Shown here: positions 1 through 15,278 of the stretch, piece by piece | Numbering within the stretch: the stretch's first letter is position 1 | How the letters are laid out: each line of letters opens with the position of its first letter | Assembly (NCBI GenBank): GCA_964006375.1 | Contig: OZ023267.1 | Location: 27,402,739 to 27,466,738 of the forward strand | Origin: Tillus elongatus | Taxonomy: Eukaryota > Arthropoda > Insecta > Coleoptera > Cleridae | DNA length: 64,000 nt | Direction of reading: 5' to 3' | Program-made: the position numbers and the translations under genes | The notes under the pieces: generated by a model | The model's database searches: none | The model's input: the letters and a program-made list of their open reading frames with translations, nothing else | What the model was told of the DNA's origin: nothing

Positions 1-295
1 AATACACTATCTACAGATATAGCAAAATTTAGTTTTTGAGCTTCATAGAAAATTGAGTTTTGGGCATTTTTCTCAAAAGGAGTTAGAACACAAGTTTTTT
101 TTTTGATAATAGAGAGCTATCGATGGCAACACTTTCGAAAGAATTCTTCAAATGTGGGCGTACTAGTACCTCTAAAATCGATCTTCAAGGTCTGTGTAAG
201 TTCAAAGTATTAACTTTACTAATATGCCGTATAGTATTAGTGTACAATTCTTATGAAAATGCGCTACAATAACGCACTTGCTGCGTCCCGAATTT
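1..295 (+). mobile_element. 3' part of a (TA)n-family repeat copy, cut by window edge
   Basis: The stretch near 100-175 resembles the subfamily-2 left arm of the abundant (TA)n repeat (an AGAGAG..ATCGATGG block followed by an arm-like stretch). Positions 254-290 carry its usual right end, AACGCACTTGCTGCGTCC, in which ACGCA and TGCGT can pair around a 5-nt loop. The copy is divergent and starts before the window. No coding capacity is visible. Confidence 0.5.
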
Positions 296-404
296 TTTTA
301 GATAAACATATAAAAAAATATCCAGCTATTCATTCATAGTATTCCGCTCATTCAAAATTCTAAAAGCTTGGTCGACCATAATTATCTGTGTATTGTAGAA
401 ATAA

Positions 405-624
<220 letters not shown>

Positions 625-1079
625 GTGTTTTTCAAAAGTAGTTCACCCCAATAACTTTTTTATTGTTTGAGATAAAAAATGTAATTTGGTATGTTACTAT
701 ATGACGTAAATCCAGATTCACTGACGTATTTAGTTATTTTCGGTCACTTCCGGTTTCACCGGAAATGTCTGCAACTTTTGATTTTTAAATTGGTAGTTTT
801 TTATTTATTTGATAGAAAATGACATTCTGAATACAATGACACATCATATGTCAACTGTTGACATTTTCGCTTAAAAAATAACAATATTTTAAATTTTAAT
901 CTAGAGTGCCATGACTATGTTAAAACCATTAATTTTTAATCAAGGAACCATGGAAAAATAGATTTGATCCTCTAATGTTTTTTGTCTCTGTTCCTGGCAG
1001 GTTAAAAGATCCCCAAATCGTATTTTTAATCATAACTCAATTTTTTCAAATGGAACGAGCGTGGCTCACTAGCATATAC

Positions 1080-1082
<3 letters not shown>

Positions 1083-1155
<73 letters not shown>

Positions 1156-1605
1156 AGCAAGTGTTCGCAAAACTTGCATATGTGGCACATTTAATTACAA
1201 CACAAAGGCTGAAAATCCATTGACATTGACCTTGCTTTTAATACAGTGGCATAGATTGGTAATTAATGGTAGGTCATTTATGTTGTAATTCAATCCTTTT
1301 AGAAATACAACTAGAATGGCCTAGCTTTTGTGTAAGTTGCTTGGATAGGTTCGTTAGCCAGAAAAGTGAGACCAGTTTTTTTGGTACATTTTTAAATATA
1401 TGCCGCAAAATTAGGTGCTTTTTATGTACTCTTTCAAACAAAAAGTTATTTTGGTGAAATACTGTGCACTGTCTCTACTATAACGGTTATAATGTCTACT
1501 AAATTTGATGTATTTCTTAAAAAAAAAACATATTTAACATAAAAAACAATTCTATCAAAAAATCGCTACCATAACGCACTTGCTGCGTCCAGACCTTTTT
1601 TTAAA
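1083..1605 (+). mobile_element. (TA)n-family repeat: tract and right arm
   Basis: A 70-bp (TA)n tract at 1083-1153 is followed by a right arm (GGTTCGTTAGCCAGAAAA-like block near 1345). It ends at 1570-1600 with the family terminus AACGCACTTGCTGCGTCC. No left hairpin is recognisable. Confidence 0.55.
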
Positions 1606-1675
1606 TATTTATGAGATCTACACAATCTGATTTATTTTATGATCATATGTAGAAACTTAAACATAATTGCAATAC

Positions 1676-2046
1676 ATTGATTGTTGTTGCCCTTACTTGG
1701 TGAAACTTGTTCATACTACACGCAGGCTTCGAGACTACTTCTCTGGCTTCACTGTTGGTTTTCGTTGGTGAAGGACGTAACCAGCGTGTAAGCTAACTGG
1801 AGCAAGTGGCCGTTACGAATTCTGGATGTTCTAGGATGTTCGTCAACGTTTCTGTGACTATAGTTTCGCTGCTTGACAGCATTCTCAGACATATTAAAAT
1901 TGAATCAGTACGAAATCATGACAACTACAAATAAAGATCTGTTGCTATGTTATGATATGATGTTTTGATCAAAAAATTTATCAAAATGAAAATAAATTTT
2001 TTGATCAAAACATCATATCATAACATAGCAACAGATCTTTATTTGT
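1676..2046 (-). mobile_element. Left arm of inverted-repeat retroelement, copy 1 (family B)
   Basis: This is the reverse complement of the arm at 3253-3475, so together they form a foldback. Sister copies lie at 20608-21314 and 39380-39735. Near 1850-1893 the minus strand carries a hammerhead-like motif: GAAA, then the self-complementary ACTATAGT, then C, with an ACAGA stem-I strand. The partner stem-I strand is mutated here. The RTE LINE at 2047-3252 interrupts this element. Confidence 0.65.
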
Positions 2047-3252
2047 CATCATCATCATCAATCAGCCCTCTGCGTCCACTGCTGGACATAGACCTCCCCT
2101 AGTTGAGTCCATTCTTTTCTATCTTGAGCGCTACGAATCCAGTTTTTTGTAATTTTTGTAATGTCGTCTGTCCAGCGAGTTAGTGGTCTTCCTCTGCTTC
2201 TTTTATCGGATCTGGGTCTCCATTAAAGTAGTCGTTTTGTCCACCTGTCATCTTGCATGCGAGCCACATGTCCACTTCCACTTGAGTTTTGCCACATGTA
2301 CGACCACATCAGTCACTCCTGTTCTTCTGCGTAATTCTTAATTTCTAATGTGGTCACGTAACGAAACGCCAAGCATCGACCTCTCCATTTTGCGCTGTGT
2401 TACTTTCAGTTTCTTAGCAGAAGCGTTGGTAAGGGTTGGTGTTTCGGCTCCGTAGGTCATAACCGGTAGAACACATTGGTTCAAAACTTTTATTTTCAAG
2501 CATATCGGAAGGTCGCTTCTGAAAACGTCTCTAAGTTTGCCGTAAGCCGCCCAGGAGAGTATAACTCGTCTGTTTATATCGCATGTTTGGTTAGTTTTGG
2601 ATAAGCTTATCTCGTGGCCCAAATATGTATATTTGTCTACCCATTCCACCTCAGAGTTTTCAATAATTAAGTTGTTACTAGGGACGAGGTTTGTCATAAA
2701 TTTTGTTTTTTCGATGTTCATTTTTAGACCTACTGTTGCACAGACCTTCTGAAGTTCCTATAGCATCACTCTAATATCTTCCAAGTTATCAGCTAGTAAG
2801 ACAATGTCGTATGCGAACCGTAAGTTTGACAGACTTTGGCCGTCTATTCTTAGACCTTTTTGGTCCCAATCTAGCTTCTTGAACACATACTCCAGGACGG
2901 TGATAAACAGTTTTGGAGACATCGTATCTCCCTGACGTACTCCTCTCCCAATTTTTATAGGATTCGTGTTTTCATGTAGTTTTACCACAAGAGTAGCATT
3001 TTTATATATATTGTAGATTAGTTTGGTGTAGCGATAGTCAATACGGCATGCTTCCAGGGACTGCAACACTGCGTCCAGCTCCACAGTGTCGAAAGCCTTA
3101 TGGAAGTCCACAACAGCAAGGACAAGTGGTCTGCCATATTCGATGGTCTTTTCAATCACTGTTTTAACGCTTTGAAGATGATCATGGGATCCAAACCCAC
3201 TTCGAAAACCGACCTGTTCTACTGGCTGGATAAAGTCTAACTTTAGACTTTA
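2047..3252 (-). pseudogene. RTE/BovB-type LINE, 5'-truncated, dead
   Basis: The minus strand encodes reverse transcriptase pieces of the RTE clade: QVGFRSGFGSHDHL near 3210, the palm motif FHKAFDTVE near 3100, GVRQGDTMSPKLF near 2930, and the C-terminal YLGHEIS and RRTGVTD blocks. The catalytic box reads FAYDIVLLA near 2800, where FADD is expected, so the first aspartate is lost. In-frame stops lie near 2758 and 2337. The 3' end at 2047 carries a short (TGA)n tail, typical of RTE. The copy is flanked by the direct repeat TCTTTATTTGT (2036-2046 and 3253-3263), which marks it as a clean target-primed insertion into the family B element. Confidence 0.9.
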
Positions 3253-3475
3253 TCTTTATTTGTAGTTGTCATGATTTCGTACTAATTCAATTTTAATCTG
3301 TCCGAGAATGCTGTCAAGCAGCGAAACTAGTCACAGAAACGTTGAAGAACATCCTAGAACATCCAGAATTCGAAGGGCCACTTGTTCCAGTTAGCTTACG
3401 CGCTGGCTTCGTCCTTCATCAAAGAAAACCAACAGTGAAGCCAGAGAAGTAGTCTCCAAGTCTGTATATAATTGC
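3253..3475 (+). mobile_element. Right arm of inverted-repeat retroelement, copy 1 (family B)
   Basis: Inverted copy of 1721-2046. It contains a hammerhead-like motif at 3297-3337: stem-I strand TCTGT, core CCGAGAA (mutated from CTGAGAA), a GCTG/CAGC stem II, GAAA at 3323-3326, self-complementary ACTAGT at 3326-3331, C at 3332, and the stem-I partner ACAGA. Confidence 0.65.
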
Positions 3476-3825
3476 AATAAATGGATATGTGTAATTACAT
3501 TTGACCTAAAAAGTTTTGTATATAGTCGATGTTATTTTTGTTAAAAAGAGATTTTTATTTAATCAGCCTTACACCATGCAACTCTTCCGTGATGTATATT
3601 ATTATTAATAGTTCTTTAACATTGAAGTAACTTTGTTATTAACAGGTCGTCCAGTCACTTATATACAGTGGATTACAATATTTCCCAGCTTTACCTACCT
3701 AATCTCGTTGTTCTTTAAACACAGGGCGACATTGCCTTTCGACTGTGATGACAAGAAAGCTTCCACTTATAAAGCCTTAAGGCAGAAGGAGACTCTGGAC
3801 TTGTGAAAAAGACTTACAAATTTGT
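3476..3825. other. No recognised feature
   Basis: AT-rich sequence with no open frame, repeat arm or RNA gene that I recognise. Confidence 0.5.
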
Positions 3826-4190
3826 GTCTGTGTGTGTGTGTGTGTTTCTCTAAGATTGGTCCATTTTCGTGACTATGGCCCATCACCGATGTCAGAGTGC
3901 AGTTTCACCTCACTATCCGGGAAATTTTGCCGATCCTTTGTCTTTATTTAAGAAGGGCATGGATATTTAACGTGCCCAACATTGCATGGACACGGGACTG
4001 ACGGCTTTACGCCCCCTGCGAAGGGCGGAACGTGCAGACATTCAACTTGCTCAGATACAATGCCACAATCGAGGTTAATGTTAATTTCGCAGTGTGTGTA
4101 CTGAAAAAGTAAAAGCGGAACACTGGGAATCGAACCCAGTATCCTTCAGTTCAGAGGAACTTGTTCTTACCACTGAACAACCGAGGCTCT
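3826..4190 (-). mobile_element. tRNA-derived SINE (SINE-1), near full length
   Basis: Minus-strand copy with head at about 4190 and a (CA)n tail read as (GT)n at 3826-3846. The head keeps a tRNA-like A box (TTCAGTGGTAAGAACAAG) and B box (GGGTTCGATTCCC) spaced as in pol III promoters. The body shows the family landmarks: a CGTTCCGCCCTTCG block, GTGTCCATGCAATGTTGGGC, and the 3' block ending GGCCATAGTCACG. Other copies are at 21963, 23541, 55803 and 57424. It has no coding role. Confidence 0.88.
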
Positions 4191-4489
4191 GCTAATCCAT
4201 ATTTAATAATTGATTTATCCCAACTTTTAATTTGCTATGGCATATTGTACAAAAAAGGGGTAAATGTTCGTAAAACATAGTGTCTGAAATATGCACAAAA
4301 TAAAACTAGCTGCGTATGACTATCATCCAAGTGATAATGTTTATACTAAGTTTATAATGCTCGCAGTTCCGTTTTATCGTAACATATTAATTGAAACCGC
4401 ACATAAAGCCAGCAAATAATCGCTTCAGAAAATTTCGGTAAACCGTAGTCATATTAAATAATTTCCTGTAATGTGACTGTCCCACACCT

Positions 4490-4960
4490 GACAGTCATCA
4501 TATCGCATATTCCCACTTCTGACGCGGCACATCAGTAAAAGGCCGGCAGCCCAGCCGGTTTGAATAGAAGAAGTGCTCATCAAGTAATATGACATCAGAT
4601 TGCCGGCTTGTGCTGCTCTTCCAGCACCAACTAAAGAGTTGACAGTAATGGAAATAAATGAGCGGCAGCGGGCAATTTTCTAGATTAAATGTCAGAGTGG
4701 CGCGGCTGCTGTCCTACCGGGCTGCCATGTTGCTGCCATTTTGCCAACGAGCACCGTCGAACTGCGGGAGAGAGAACACTGGAATAGGGAGAACAGGAGA
4801 CGGCTCAGGGGTTCAGAGGCCCAGGGGCGGGTTTCCTCACAGGAGCTGCTTCTCTCTGCATTCACATACAGACAGTTACACGGTAATGATAAGCGAAATA
4901 GTTATAATATTGTCATTCACTGTGACGTTTCTCATTTGAGTCAGAATTAGGCGGCACGTA
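4490..4960. other. Repeat-free GC-richer island
   Basis: Visibly richer in G and C than its surroundings and free of the repeat families that fill the window. It contains short inverted motifs such as GCCGGCAGCCCAGCCGG at 4541-4558. A 93-codon open frame at 4658-4939 (+) shows no recognisable domain. It could be a conserved noncoding element, an untranslated exon or single-copy intron; the sequence alone does not decide. Confidence 0.3.
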
Positions 4961-5439
4961 CTCCAGTGCTTGCTGTATTTTATTTTAGCTGCTCTGTAAA
5001 AACATTAACTATATTATCATATATTTTGTGATTAAGACGCATTTCAAAAATACAATAAGGTACATTCAATGTCAGACAAAGAAATGTCATTTAAATTCAA
5101 TAATACTGAATTAAAAATGTTTCAAGCTAAGGACTTTAGTTTTTCAGTAAGTTTAGTCTCGTTTTAAAACCTAAAAAAAATAGATTGATTGGTCAGCTAA
5201 ATCGCGGCTCTTGATGCGATCACTTTTTTATAATGTTATTAAATTTATACTATTATTGATCATCTTATAGCGAATTCAAATAGAGCTAATTTTAAAAGAA
5301 ATCTATAAAATCTATAACACATCCAGTAGTTAGAAAATGTTTTACATTGATTGTAAAACCATGCAAAAAGCTTGGCTCAGATTATATGCAATTCGCATAT
5401 TTTTTGCATAAGTTGAATATCTTAGTTTATTGGGCATAT
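4961..5439. other. No recognised feature
   Basis: AT-rich spacer with no supportable gene or repeat. Confidence 0.5.
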
Positions 5440-7935
5440 TTATATATTTTATCTATAAAAGAGAGAGAGGTCACCAACGACACGTCGGTGGGCAAGGGAT
5501 GGCAGCCTTTGGGTGAGGGTAGGATCACCGATGAGACGTATAGCTCTCTTCTGAATGGAGTCTAGGATAGCGAGTGTAGAAGCGGCAGCAGCACCCCAGA
5601 TGTGGGAGCAGTATTCGAGGTTTGGTCTTATTTGTTTATTTGTGAAGTATATAAGTTATAGAGATTAGCTGGTGAAAAGTATTTGCGAGCCCGGAATAGA
5701 AAACCTAATTTTTTAGCAGCCGCTTCTGAAATTGATGTGACATGTTGGTGCCAATTGAGATTTCGATCCACAGAAAGGCCAACAAGTGAAAATGACTCAT
5801 TACTTTGAATAACTTGGTTGTTTATTGTGATGGGTCTAGGGCTGGTGTATCTCTTATGAGAAAGAAAGCAAGACTGTGATTTGGTGGGGTTGAATTGTAC
5901 AATATTTCTACTTCCCCAGTCTAATATTGTTTGGAGATCCACGGAGACAGAACCCTTCATGAGTCTGCGATCCTCATCTAATTGGGCTAAAGAGACAGGC
6001 TTAGAATATTGTATATTTGAGTGGAGGGTACTGTCGTCCTGTGAACTGGGTTGGATGTGCTAGAGAGAAGGTTATTGATGTGGAGAAGAAACAAAGTAGG
6101 GGCTAAAGCTGAACCTTCGGGAACTCCTATCATTAATTGGATACAGTTTAGAGGAATGGCCATCCACGACAACAGAAATGCTCCGGTTGGAGAGGAAATT
6201 TGCTGTCCACGTACAGAGTTTTGGTGGTAGGCCATAGGCCGGTAGTTTATTAATCAGCGTGTAGTTCCATAGACTTGTTCCAAGAATGGGTGACAAAGGA
6301 AAGGACGTCGGCAGTTGATCTGCGCTGACAAAATCCATACTGGCTGTCGCGGATTATACTGTGTTTTTCAATAAATTTTAGTAGTTCGGTGTTTATATAC
6401 TTTTCCATCACTTTAGAGACGACTGAAAGGAGAAAAATAGGCCTGTAGTTGTTAGGAAGCGCTTTGGATCCTTTCTTGGAGACGCGCTGTACTCGAGCAG
6501 TTTTCCAGTTACTAGGGAATAAGCCTCTATTGTAAGATGTCTGAAACAGACGAGTCAGGACAGAAGCAAGTTCTGGTGCGCATTTATTGTGAACAATTGC
6601 TGGGATCTCGTCAAGGCCAGAGGCTTTCCTGGTATTAAGAGAAGAGATCATCTTTCGTACCTTTTTTAGTTTTGAAAGTGATATCCGTCATTTTATGCGC
6701 GACATTGGGGACTGTTGGAGGTTGAACATTTGGAGGTGGGTTGAGAGTAGAATTGCCGGCGAACAACGAGGCAAAAAGTTCAGCCTTGCCCAGGGCGGTA
6801 GAAACAATTTCATCCCCTGATACAAGAGGTGGGAACGTGATCTTGCAGAAATTATTCGCAATAGATTTAGCAAGAGTCCAGAAGGGTTTGCTGCCGCTGG
6901 AGGTTAAGAGGGCTTCGTTTTTGATGTGGTTATTAAACGAGTTTTTTGCCTCAGAAAGAATGCGGACATAGCGGTTTCTTGCGGCGTTAAATGCTTGACG
7001 GTTTTCTTGACTGGGGTTGTGTAGAAGCTTTTTGTGAACCTTGACCTTTTCAAGTCTGGCCTTGACACATGATTTAGAAAACCGGGGCTTTTGAGTGGCT
7101 GCAGAGGTTTTCTGTGTACGTGGAAATGATAATTCCATGCCAGCTTGGATAATTTCTGTGACGTTTCGTGAGATATCAGAGGGGTCAGAAGGAGAGAAGC
7201 AGGCAGACGCCCATGGAAATGAGGAAAAGTAATCTCGCATTTCGTCCCAGTTCGCGGAGTTGTAGTGCCAAACCAGACGTGGGTGTGATGACTGTGTGAC
7301 CTCGGGTTGCATTGCACAGAAAGCAGTGACCATGCCGTGGTCTGAGTGACCCAGGGCGGAGGTGACTGATATCTTATAGCAGTCAGGATTTGTAGTATTA
7401 AGGAGATCCAAGGGATTTGAGCTGCGTGTTGGGATGTGAGGAAAGTAAGTAGGTTGCTGAACCATATTGGCTAAAGAATTGCTGACTGCAAAGGCCTCCG
7501 CTGCTCTTCTTTGTGGATCGGTTTTTGACGATCCTAGACATTGCTTATTATGGACATTGAAGTCACCAAGAAAGGTAGTCAAAGAGCTGGACAAAGTTGT
7601 TGTCAGAATGTGACCGGTAAATGTAACAGTTGAATTTAGTTGCAGCCCTGAGAGAGAGTTTTATCCATAGTATGTCTTTTCTTCTAGCTTCTAAATTGGG
7701 AAGTCTGGTGCAGGGTAGATTGCTGCGGACGTACGCGCACACGCCTCCGTGCAATCTAAAGGAAGTAAGGAGATCATACCCCGGGAAATTAAGGTGATTA
7801 GTGGCTGTTTTGGCACTGATTTGAGTTTCGGTGAGAAAGGGGAGTTGAGGCCTGTTAGCCTGGAGGAAATGGTGGACGAAGTTCAGGTTAGAATTTAGGC
7901 CACATATATTCGAGAAGGATATGTTATACATAACC
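5440..7935 (-). pseudogene. CR1/Jockey-group LINE, endonuclease plus RT, dead
   Basis: Reads right to left. First comes an AP-endonuclease: FSNICGLNSN and FLTETQIS (metal-binding Glu) near 7840-7920, LGDFNVHNKQ near 7560, LGHSDHGMV near 7340. A linker follows, then the RT: NTRKASGLDEIP near 6630, NNYRPIFLLSVVSKVMEKYI near 6430, QYGFCQRRSTADVLS near 6320, GVPEGSALAPTLF near 6110. The catalytic aspartates survive only as DDSTLHSN in a shifted frame near 6030. The C-terminus (LEYCSHIWGAAAAS.. to VVGDLSLF) runs to about 5450. Several frameshifts between 6000 and 7600 kill the copy. Clade placement rests on motif style only. Confidence 0.85.
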
Positions 7936-8799
7936 TATTAGAAAACTTCAGCCATGGTCCACCAAACGCCTTTCTAAACAAAAACAACTTGCAGTTAGAT
8001 TTCTTTATGGCAGCAGTGGTGTGTGACGGCCAAGCAAACCCATATCTGATAGAAACTCCCACGTCAACCTGAGTATTTATTTACTTAGGCAGTAGGGCAT
8101 CTATAAAATATGATTTTCCTATGTTATTGACATCCGTGTAAATGGTAAAACACTAGCTTAAATTTAAAGGTACTCAAGAAGTCGCGCAACATTCACTACC
8201 GAAGCTGAGATTCTCTTGAAGGCAAGTAACTAATGTTGTTGAAGAGGCAAAAAGCTTATTATACTATTAATGCGACAAAGTTTTAAAATTAACATCATGT
8301 ATACAATTGTATGCAGCAAACTTTTTTTTTGATCATTCGCTTTCTTTTAATCTACTTTCACAAAATGAATCCACCCCTGTCGACATAGGATATCTAAGGT
8401 TTTCCAGAGTTATTGGAAATGAATAACACATACGAAATGTTTTGATGTTTGCCAGATGGTATCTAGATTTATCTCCCGAATATAAAAATAATATTGTCTC
8501 TTTCGATTCCATAAAGTGCGCGCTTTCTGATGCATAGAGCTGTCGCTATCGCTATCGGCTGTTATAACAGTCCACTCCTCCTGCCAAATTTAGGTCCGCT
8601 ATGTTTATATGATATTCCCTATACATCAACACTATTTGTAGATTGCGATAAACTATTCGATGCAACTACAACCTTTCTGTCTAGTTTATATGTGTGTTTC
8701 TGTGTTTTAGGGAATACTTTTTTCACAATAGTAATAACACAGTTACCTAGTATTAGTATAATAGTTAGTATGTTTATGTTTATTATAATTTTGCAAAGT
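7936..8799. other. No recognised feature
   Basis: Low-complexity AT-rich DNA. A 90-codon frame at 8530-8802 is hydrophobic but has no recognisable domain, and I do not support it as a gene. Confidence 0.4.
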
Positions 8800-8875
8800 T
8801 GAATGTCCGAACGTTCCGCTTTTCGGAGAGGCGTAAAATCGTCGGCCCGTGTCCATGCGGTGTTGGGCACTTACA
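8800..8875 (+). mobile_element. SINE-1 body fragment
   Basis: Short piece of the SINE-1 body: GAATGTCCGAACGTTCCGC followed by the GTGTCCATGCGGTGTTGGGC block. Both tRNA head and 3' tail are missing. It abuts the terminus of the (TA)n-family copy at 8883. Confidence 0.65.
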
Positions 8876-8882
8876 GAACAAA

Positions 8883-10261
<1,379 letters not shown>

Positions 10262-10360
10262 AGCAGGGGTTCGCAAAATGTACAGGATATTAAGCTCAGA
10301 CGGGTCACTGGCGTCGGTGATTGGCCATAGTCGCGGAAATAGACCGACGTTAAAAAAATG
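10262..10360 (+). mobile_element. SINE-1 3' fragment
   Basis: Retains the 3' block of SINE-1 (GGCGTCGGTGATTGGCCATA then GTCGCGGAAATAGACCGACG) preceded by a degraded GGGTTCGCAAAA piece. It directly follows the hairpin end of the (TA)n repeat at 10261. Confidence 0.65.
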
Positions 10361-10500
10361 TAATTTTGCAAGGTTCCCTACAAATGAGTGATTACAAGTT
10401 GTGATTGTAAAGGAAACACAATTTAAAATTTTCGTTTTATCATGTATAGAACTGGCAAACAATTCCGGTGATCTGTTACTGTCCATACTTTACTCTGTTT

Positions 10501-10612
10501 CGTATTTATTTTAAAATGTGTATTAGTGAATTTTCAGTAAGAAAAATCACTAATAGAAAGGTAACGATGATAAGACAAACATTTTTTCAAATGATTGCGA
10601 ATTAGGGTCCGT

Positions 10613-10695
<83 letters not shown>

Positions 10696-10930
10696 TATGT
10701 ATGTATGATAACTCAAAAAATACTCAACTGATTTGACCGCGGACGAGTTTGTAAATCCGCTAAAAACGGACATTTTCCCCCCAAAAATACCAAAATATAC
10801 AAAAATATTTTTTAAAACGCTATATTTTTTAAAGTATTCAGGTAACTAAGATAAGACTTAACATTTGGCTAAAAGTGGTGTAAATAAACTCATGTTATGA
10901 ATTTTAAATAATTTGGTTTACAAAACCTAG
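10501..10930 (+). mobile_element. (TA)n-family repeat, divergent copy
   Basis: Left hairpin remnant (TTAGTGAATTTTCAG..CACTAAT) at 10504-10555, arm with GCGAATTAGGGTCCG, (TA)n at 10617-10691, then GATAACTCAAAAAATACTC at the start of the right arm. The right arm diverges beyond about 10780. Confidence 0.6.
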
Positions 10931-11532
10931 AGTTTTTTCCAAATCAAAAATAAAATCGGAAAGACATGCGCTGAAACGACTTAGTGCTTAAATTCAATGT
11001 CTGACGGACAGAGTCGTTAACTGCCATGCGTAGATTAATTCATACAACAGATATAAACCATCAGTACCTCAACGGTAACCAAACAAAATAAATAACATGC
11101 ATAAAACGTACTACTCGAACCATCAATCGTGAAATCTCCGCCACACATATCGCAAATGATAGAAGACGTGAAATATGAATATAAAAAATTGACAAGTGAA
11201 AATTCTCTACAATAATGTACTTGTTGCTTCCTGACTTTTCGATTTTGTTTTGAGGAATTCCTTTGACTGGTATAGAAATTAATGAACTCTTTTATTAAGA
11301 AAAAGGGAGGTTAATGTCAAATGAGGTAAATGGTTAGTCTGCCATCACCGCTGGAGCAATTACTTAATTCGTTTTAATTCATCCGCTACAACCGAATTGG
11401 CAACGAATTATCTTTAACCAGTATGAAGAGAACATCTGTGCCATTTTTTTAGGCACTACGTCCTACTTTTCTATATATCAATAAAAACGAAATTTAATTT
11501 CTCAATTTAACACTTCCTTTTAATTTTAGAAT

Positions 11533-11653
11533 ATGTAGCTCTGTTATTTTCGTGGAAACAAATATTTTATGAGGATTTTTTATTTACTCAACTCATACAA
11601 GCAAAAAGAAGACAGTTTCCAAGTTATCTTCAAATTGTTTAATTATTATTTCA

Positions 11654-11747
<94 letters not shown>

Positions 11748-11885
11748 TGTCCAACCGAAAACTGCAATAATAATTGAACAATTTTAATATAACTTGGAAA
11801 CTGTCTTATTTTTGCTTGTATAAGTTGAGTAAATAAAAAATCCTCATAAAATATTTGTTTCCACGAAAATAACAGAGCCAGTTAG
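11533..11885. repeat. Foldback with (TA)n centre
   Basis: Two arms of about 120 bp (11533-11655 and 11770-11885) are near-perfect inverse complements (GCTCTGTTATTTTCGTGG against CCACGAAAATAACAGAG). They face each other across a (TA)n tract at 11657-11745. The arms are unlike the main (TA)n family. As RNA it would form a very long hairpin. Confidence 0.75.
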
Positions 11886-12607
11886 TTGAAATTGATGCAC
11901 ATCTTACCCTGGCTGGGTTTAGGTACGTGCGTAGTTTAAACTTTATAGAATAATGACAAAGTGAAGTAAAAAAATTTGAAATATTTTTTGAAAATTCGCT
12001 ACCATAACGCATTTGATACCTCCGGACTTTTTAATAAATTAAACAAATACCTAATAGGCATGCTTGAAGTGCACCTTTCATAGTTTCTATCTAGTGTATA
12101 AACACTTGCAAACTGCAAAATTTGCCTATTTTTCGTTTAATTAATTAATATTTAAATTCTTTTTTTTTAGCCCTACACCGAAAGTTTCATAGTAGGTATT
12201 CAAACAAGCTGCTTTTGAAATATTGAAGTCTTCCTTAGTTTGTGTACATACTGTATAGAAATAAAAAAGCCTGGACGCAGCAAGTGCGTTATGGTATCGA
12301 ATTTTCTTAGAAATGATCTGGCACAACATATTTTATTATAACTTTTTTTTTCTTGTATCACAAAAATCTAAATTTTGGTGTATAGTTTACTTTTTGTATT
12401 GTTAACCTACCTACCAAATTTGGTTATCATAGCTTTTTTTATTTTTTGAGATATAAATATTTTGCGGATGAAACCTCAACATTTTCCCGGAGAACCATGT
12501 CCGATTTTCCTGAATAACGAACCTATTCAAGCCATTTACAAAAGGAAGGTACATGCCAAATTGTATCAAAATATGCCTATTATTTTTTGAGTTATCGGTG
12601 TGATACG

Positions 12608-13747
<1,140 letters not shown>

Positions 13748-13866
13748 AAACTGACCCCGGATATGGGTTCTAGGGGTCCTACTTCGCGCTCGTTTGCAAA
13801 TTTTTTTTCAACATTCAAAAGTCGGGATCTCCCCATTAGTTAATTTTTTCTACGAAAATTCACTAA

Positions 13867-14518
13867 TAAAGTGAAATATTATTAGTGTAAACTTGTTTTG
13901 TTTGTTAAATGTTACTGTCACAAAAAGTATCAGAGTGTGTTTCTGCATAGTAGGTTAACAATGTTTCGTCATGAGATATATTTAAAATTTTGAATATAGT
14001 TCAAGGTAATAAATATTTGAAGTTAAAATAACTCAAAACACATATGACAACAGCGATAATAGATATAAATTGTGAGCTTATAAAACGCTATAAAAAATTA
14101 AGTAGATTTGATAAAAATATAGCTTCAAGGCTTCAACTAAATTTCGTTAATAATTTAACGAACACTATAAACCAATGTTTATGTATCTCATTAAATAGTA
14201 CCACCTTATTTTTTTGTATATCCTATTAAGTTTACATGTGATTTCAATTTTCTTTCGATAACAGAATAAAAGTTTTATTTATAAGTCCACAACATGTGTT
14301 AAGTGAAATTAAGTGGGTGGAGGAATCAATTCGCTATATATTTCACTTCCCACATTATGCGATTCGTTACTTTTGTTTACATTAATCATACAAAAAATAT
14401 GTATCCAGTTCAATGCTGAAGCAAATAATTGGATAACTGATTTAAAAAAATATTATGTCAGCCTGATTATTGTATCTTTGTATATGATTTTACAAGTATC
14501 GTTTCAGATTTGAAAAAC
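13867..14518. other. No recognised feature
   Basis: AT-rich, no recognisable repeat arm. Short frames at 14044-14229 and 14313-14513 lack any domain. Confidence 0.45.
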
Positions 14519-15194
14519 TCTGGACGCAGCAAGTGCATTACGGTAGTGAATTTTCATAAAAATGTTTTTATTGCAAATATGTGTGTTTTCTTTTTAAGAA
14601 AGCAGGCATCAATTTTGGTTACCAGTATAACCTATATAGTAAAAAATCTTTTATTATAACTTTTTTCTCTTGTAACACAGAAATCTAAATTTTGGTGTAT
14701 AGTTTACTTTTTATATCGTAAACCTACCTACCAAATTTGGTTATCATAGATTTTTTTTAACATAACAAATTTTTTCAAATGAAAACTCAAAATTTTCCCG
14801 GAAAACCTGTCCGATTTTTCTGATTAACGAACTTATCAAAGCCATTTAGAAAAGGAAGGTACATGCCAAATTTTATTAAAATCGGCCCATTATTCTTTGA
14901 GAATTTTTTTTTTTTCGAATGGAAACTCAAAATTTTCCCGGAAAACCTCTTCCGATTTTCCTGACTAAAAAACTTGTTAAAGCCATTTACAAAAGGAAGG
15001 TACGTGCTAAATTTTATTAAAATCGGCCCATTATTTTTTGAGATAAGAAATTTTTTCGAATGAAAACTCAAAAATTTTCCCGGAAAACCTCGTACAATTT
15101 TCCTGGCTAACAAACTTATCGAAGCCATTTACGAAAGAAAGGTAGATGCCAAATTTTATCAAAATCGGCCCATATATTTTGAGTTATCGGTGTG

Positions 15195-15278
<84 letters not shown>

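Noticed and set aside
6741..6971. Plus-strand frames across 5881-6971
   Set aside because: Antisense shadows of the CR1/Jockey-type LINE, whose minus-strand motifs are clear.
14770..15180. CRISPR-like or satellite array
   Set aside because: Only about three units of 130-140 bp with no spacer structure, inside a eukaryotic transposable element.
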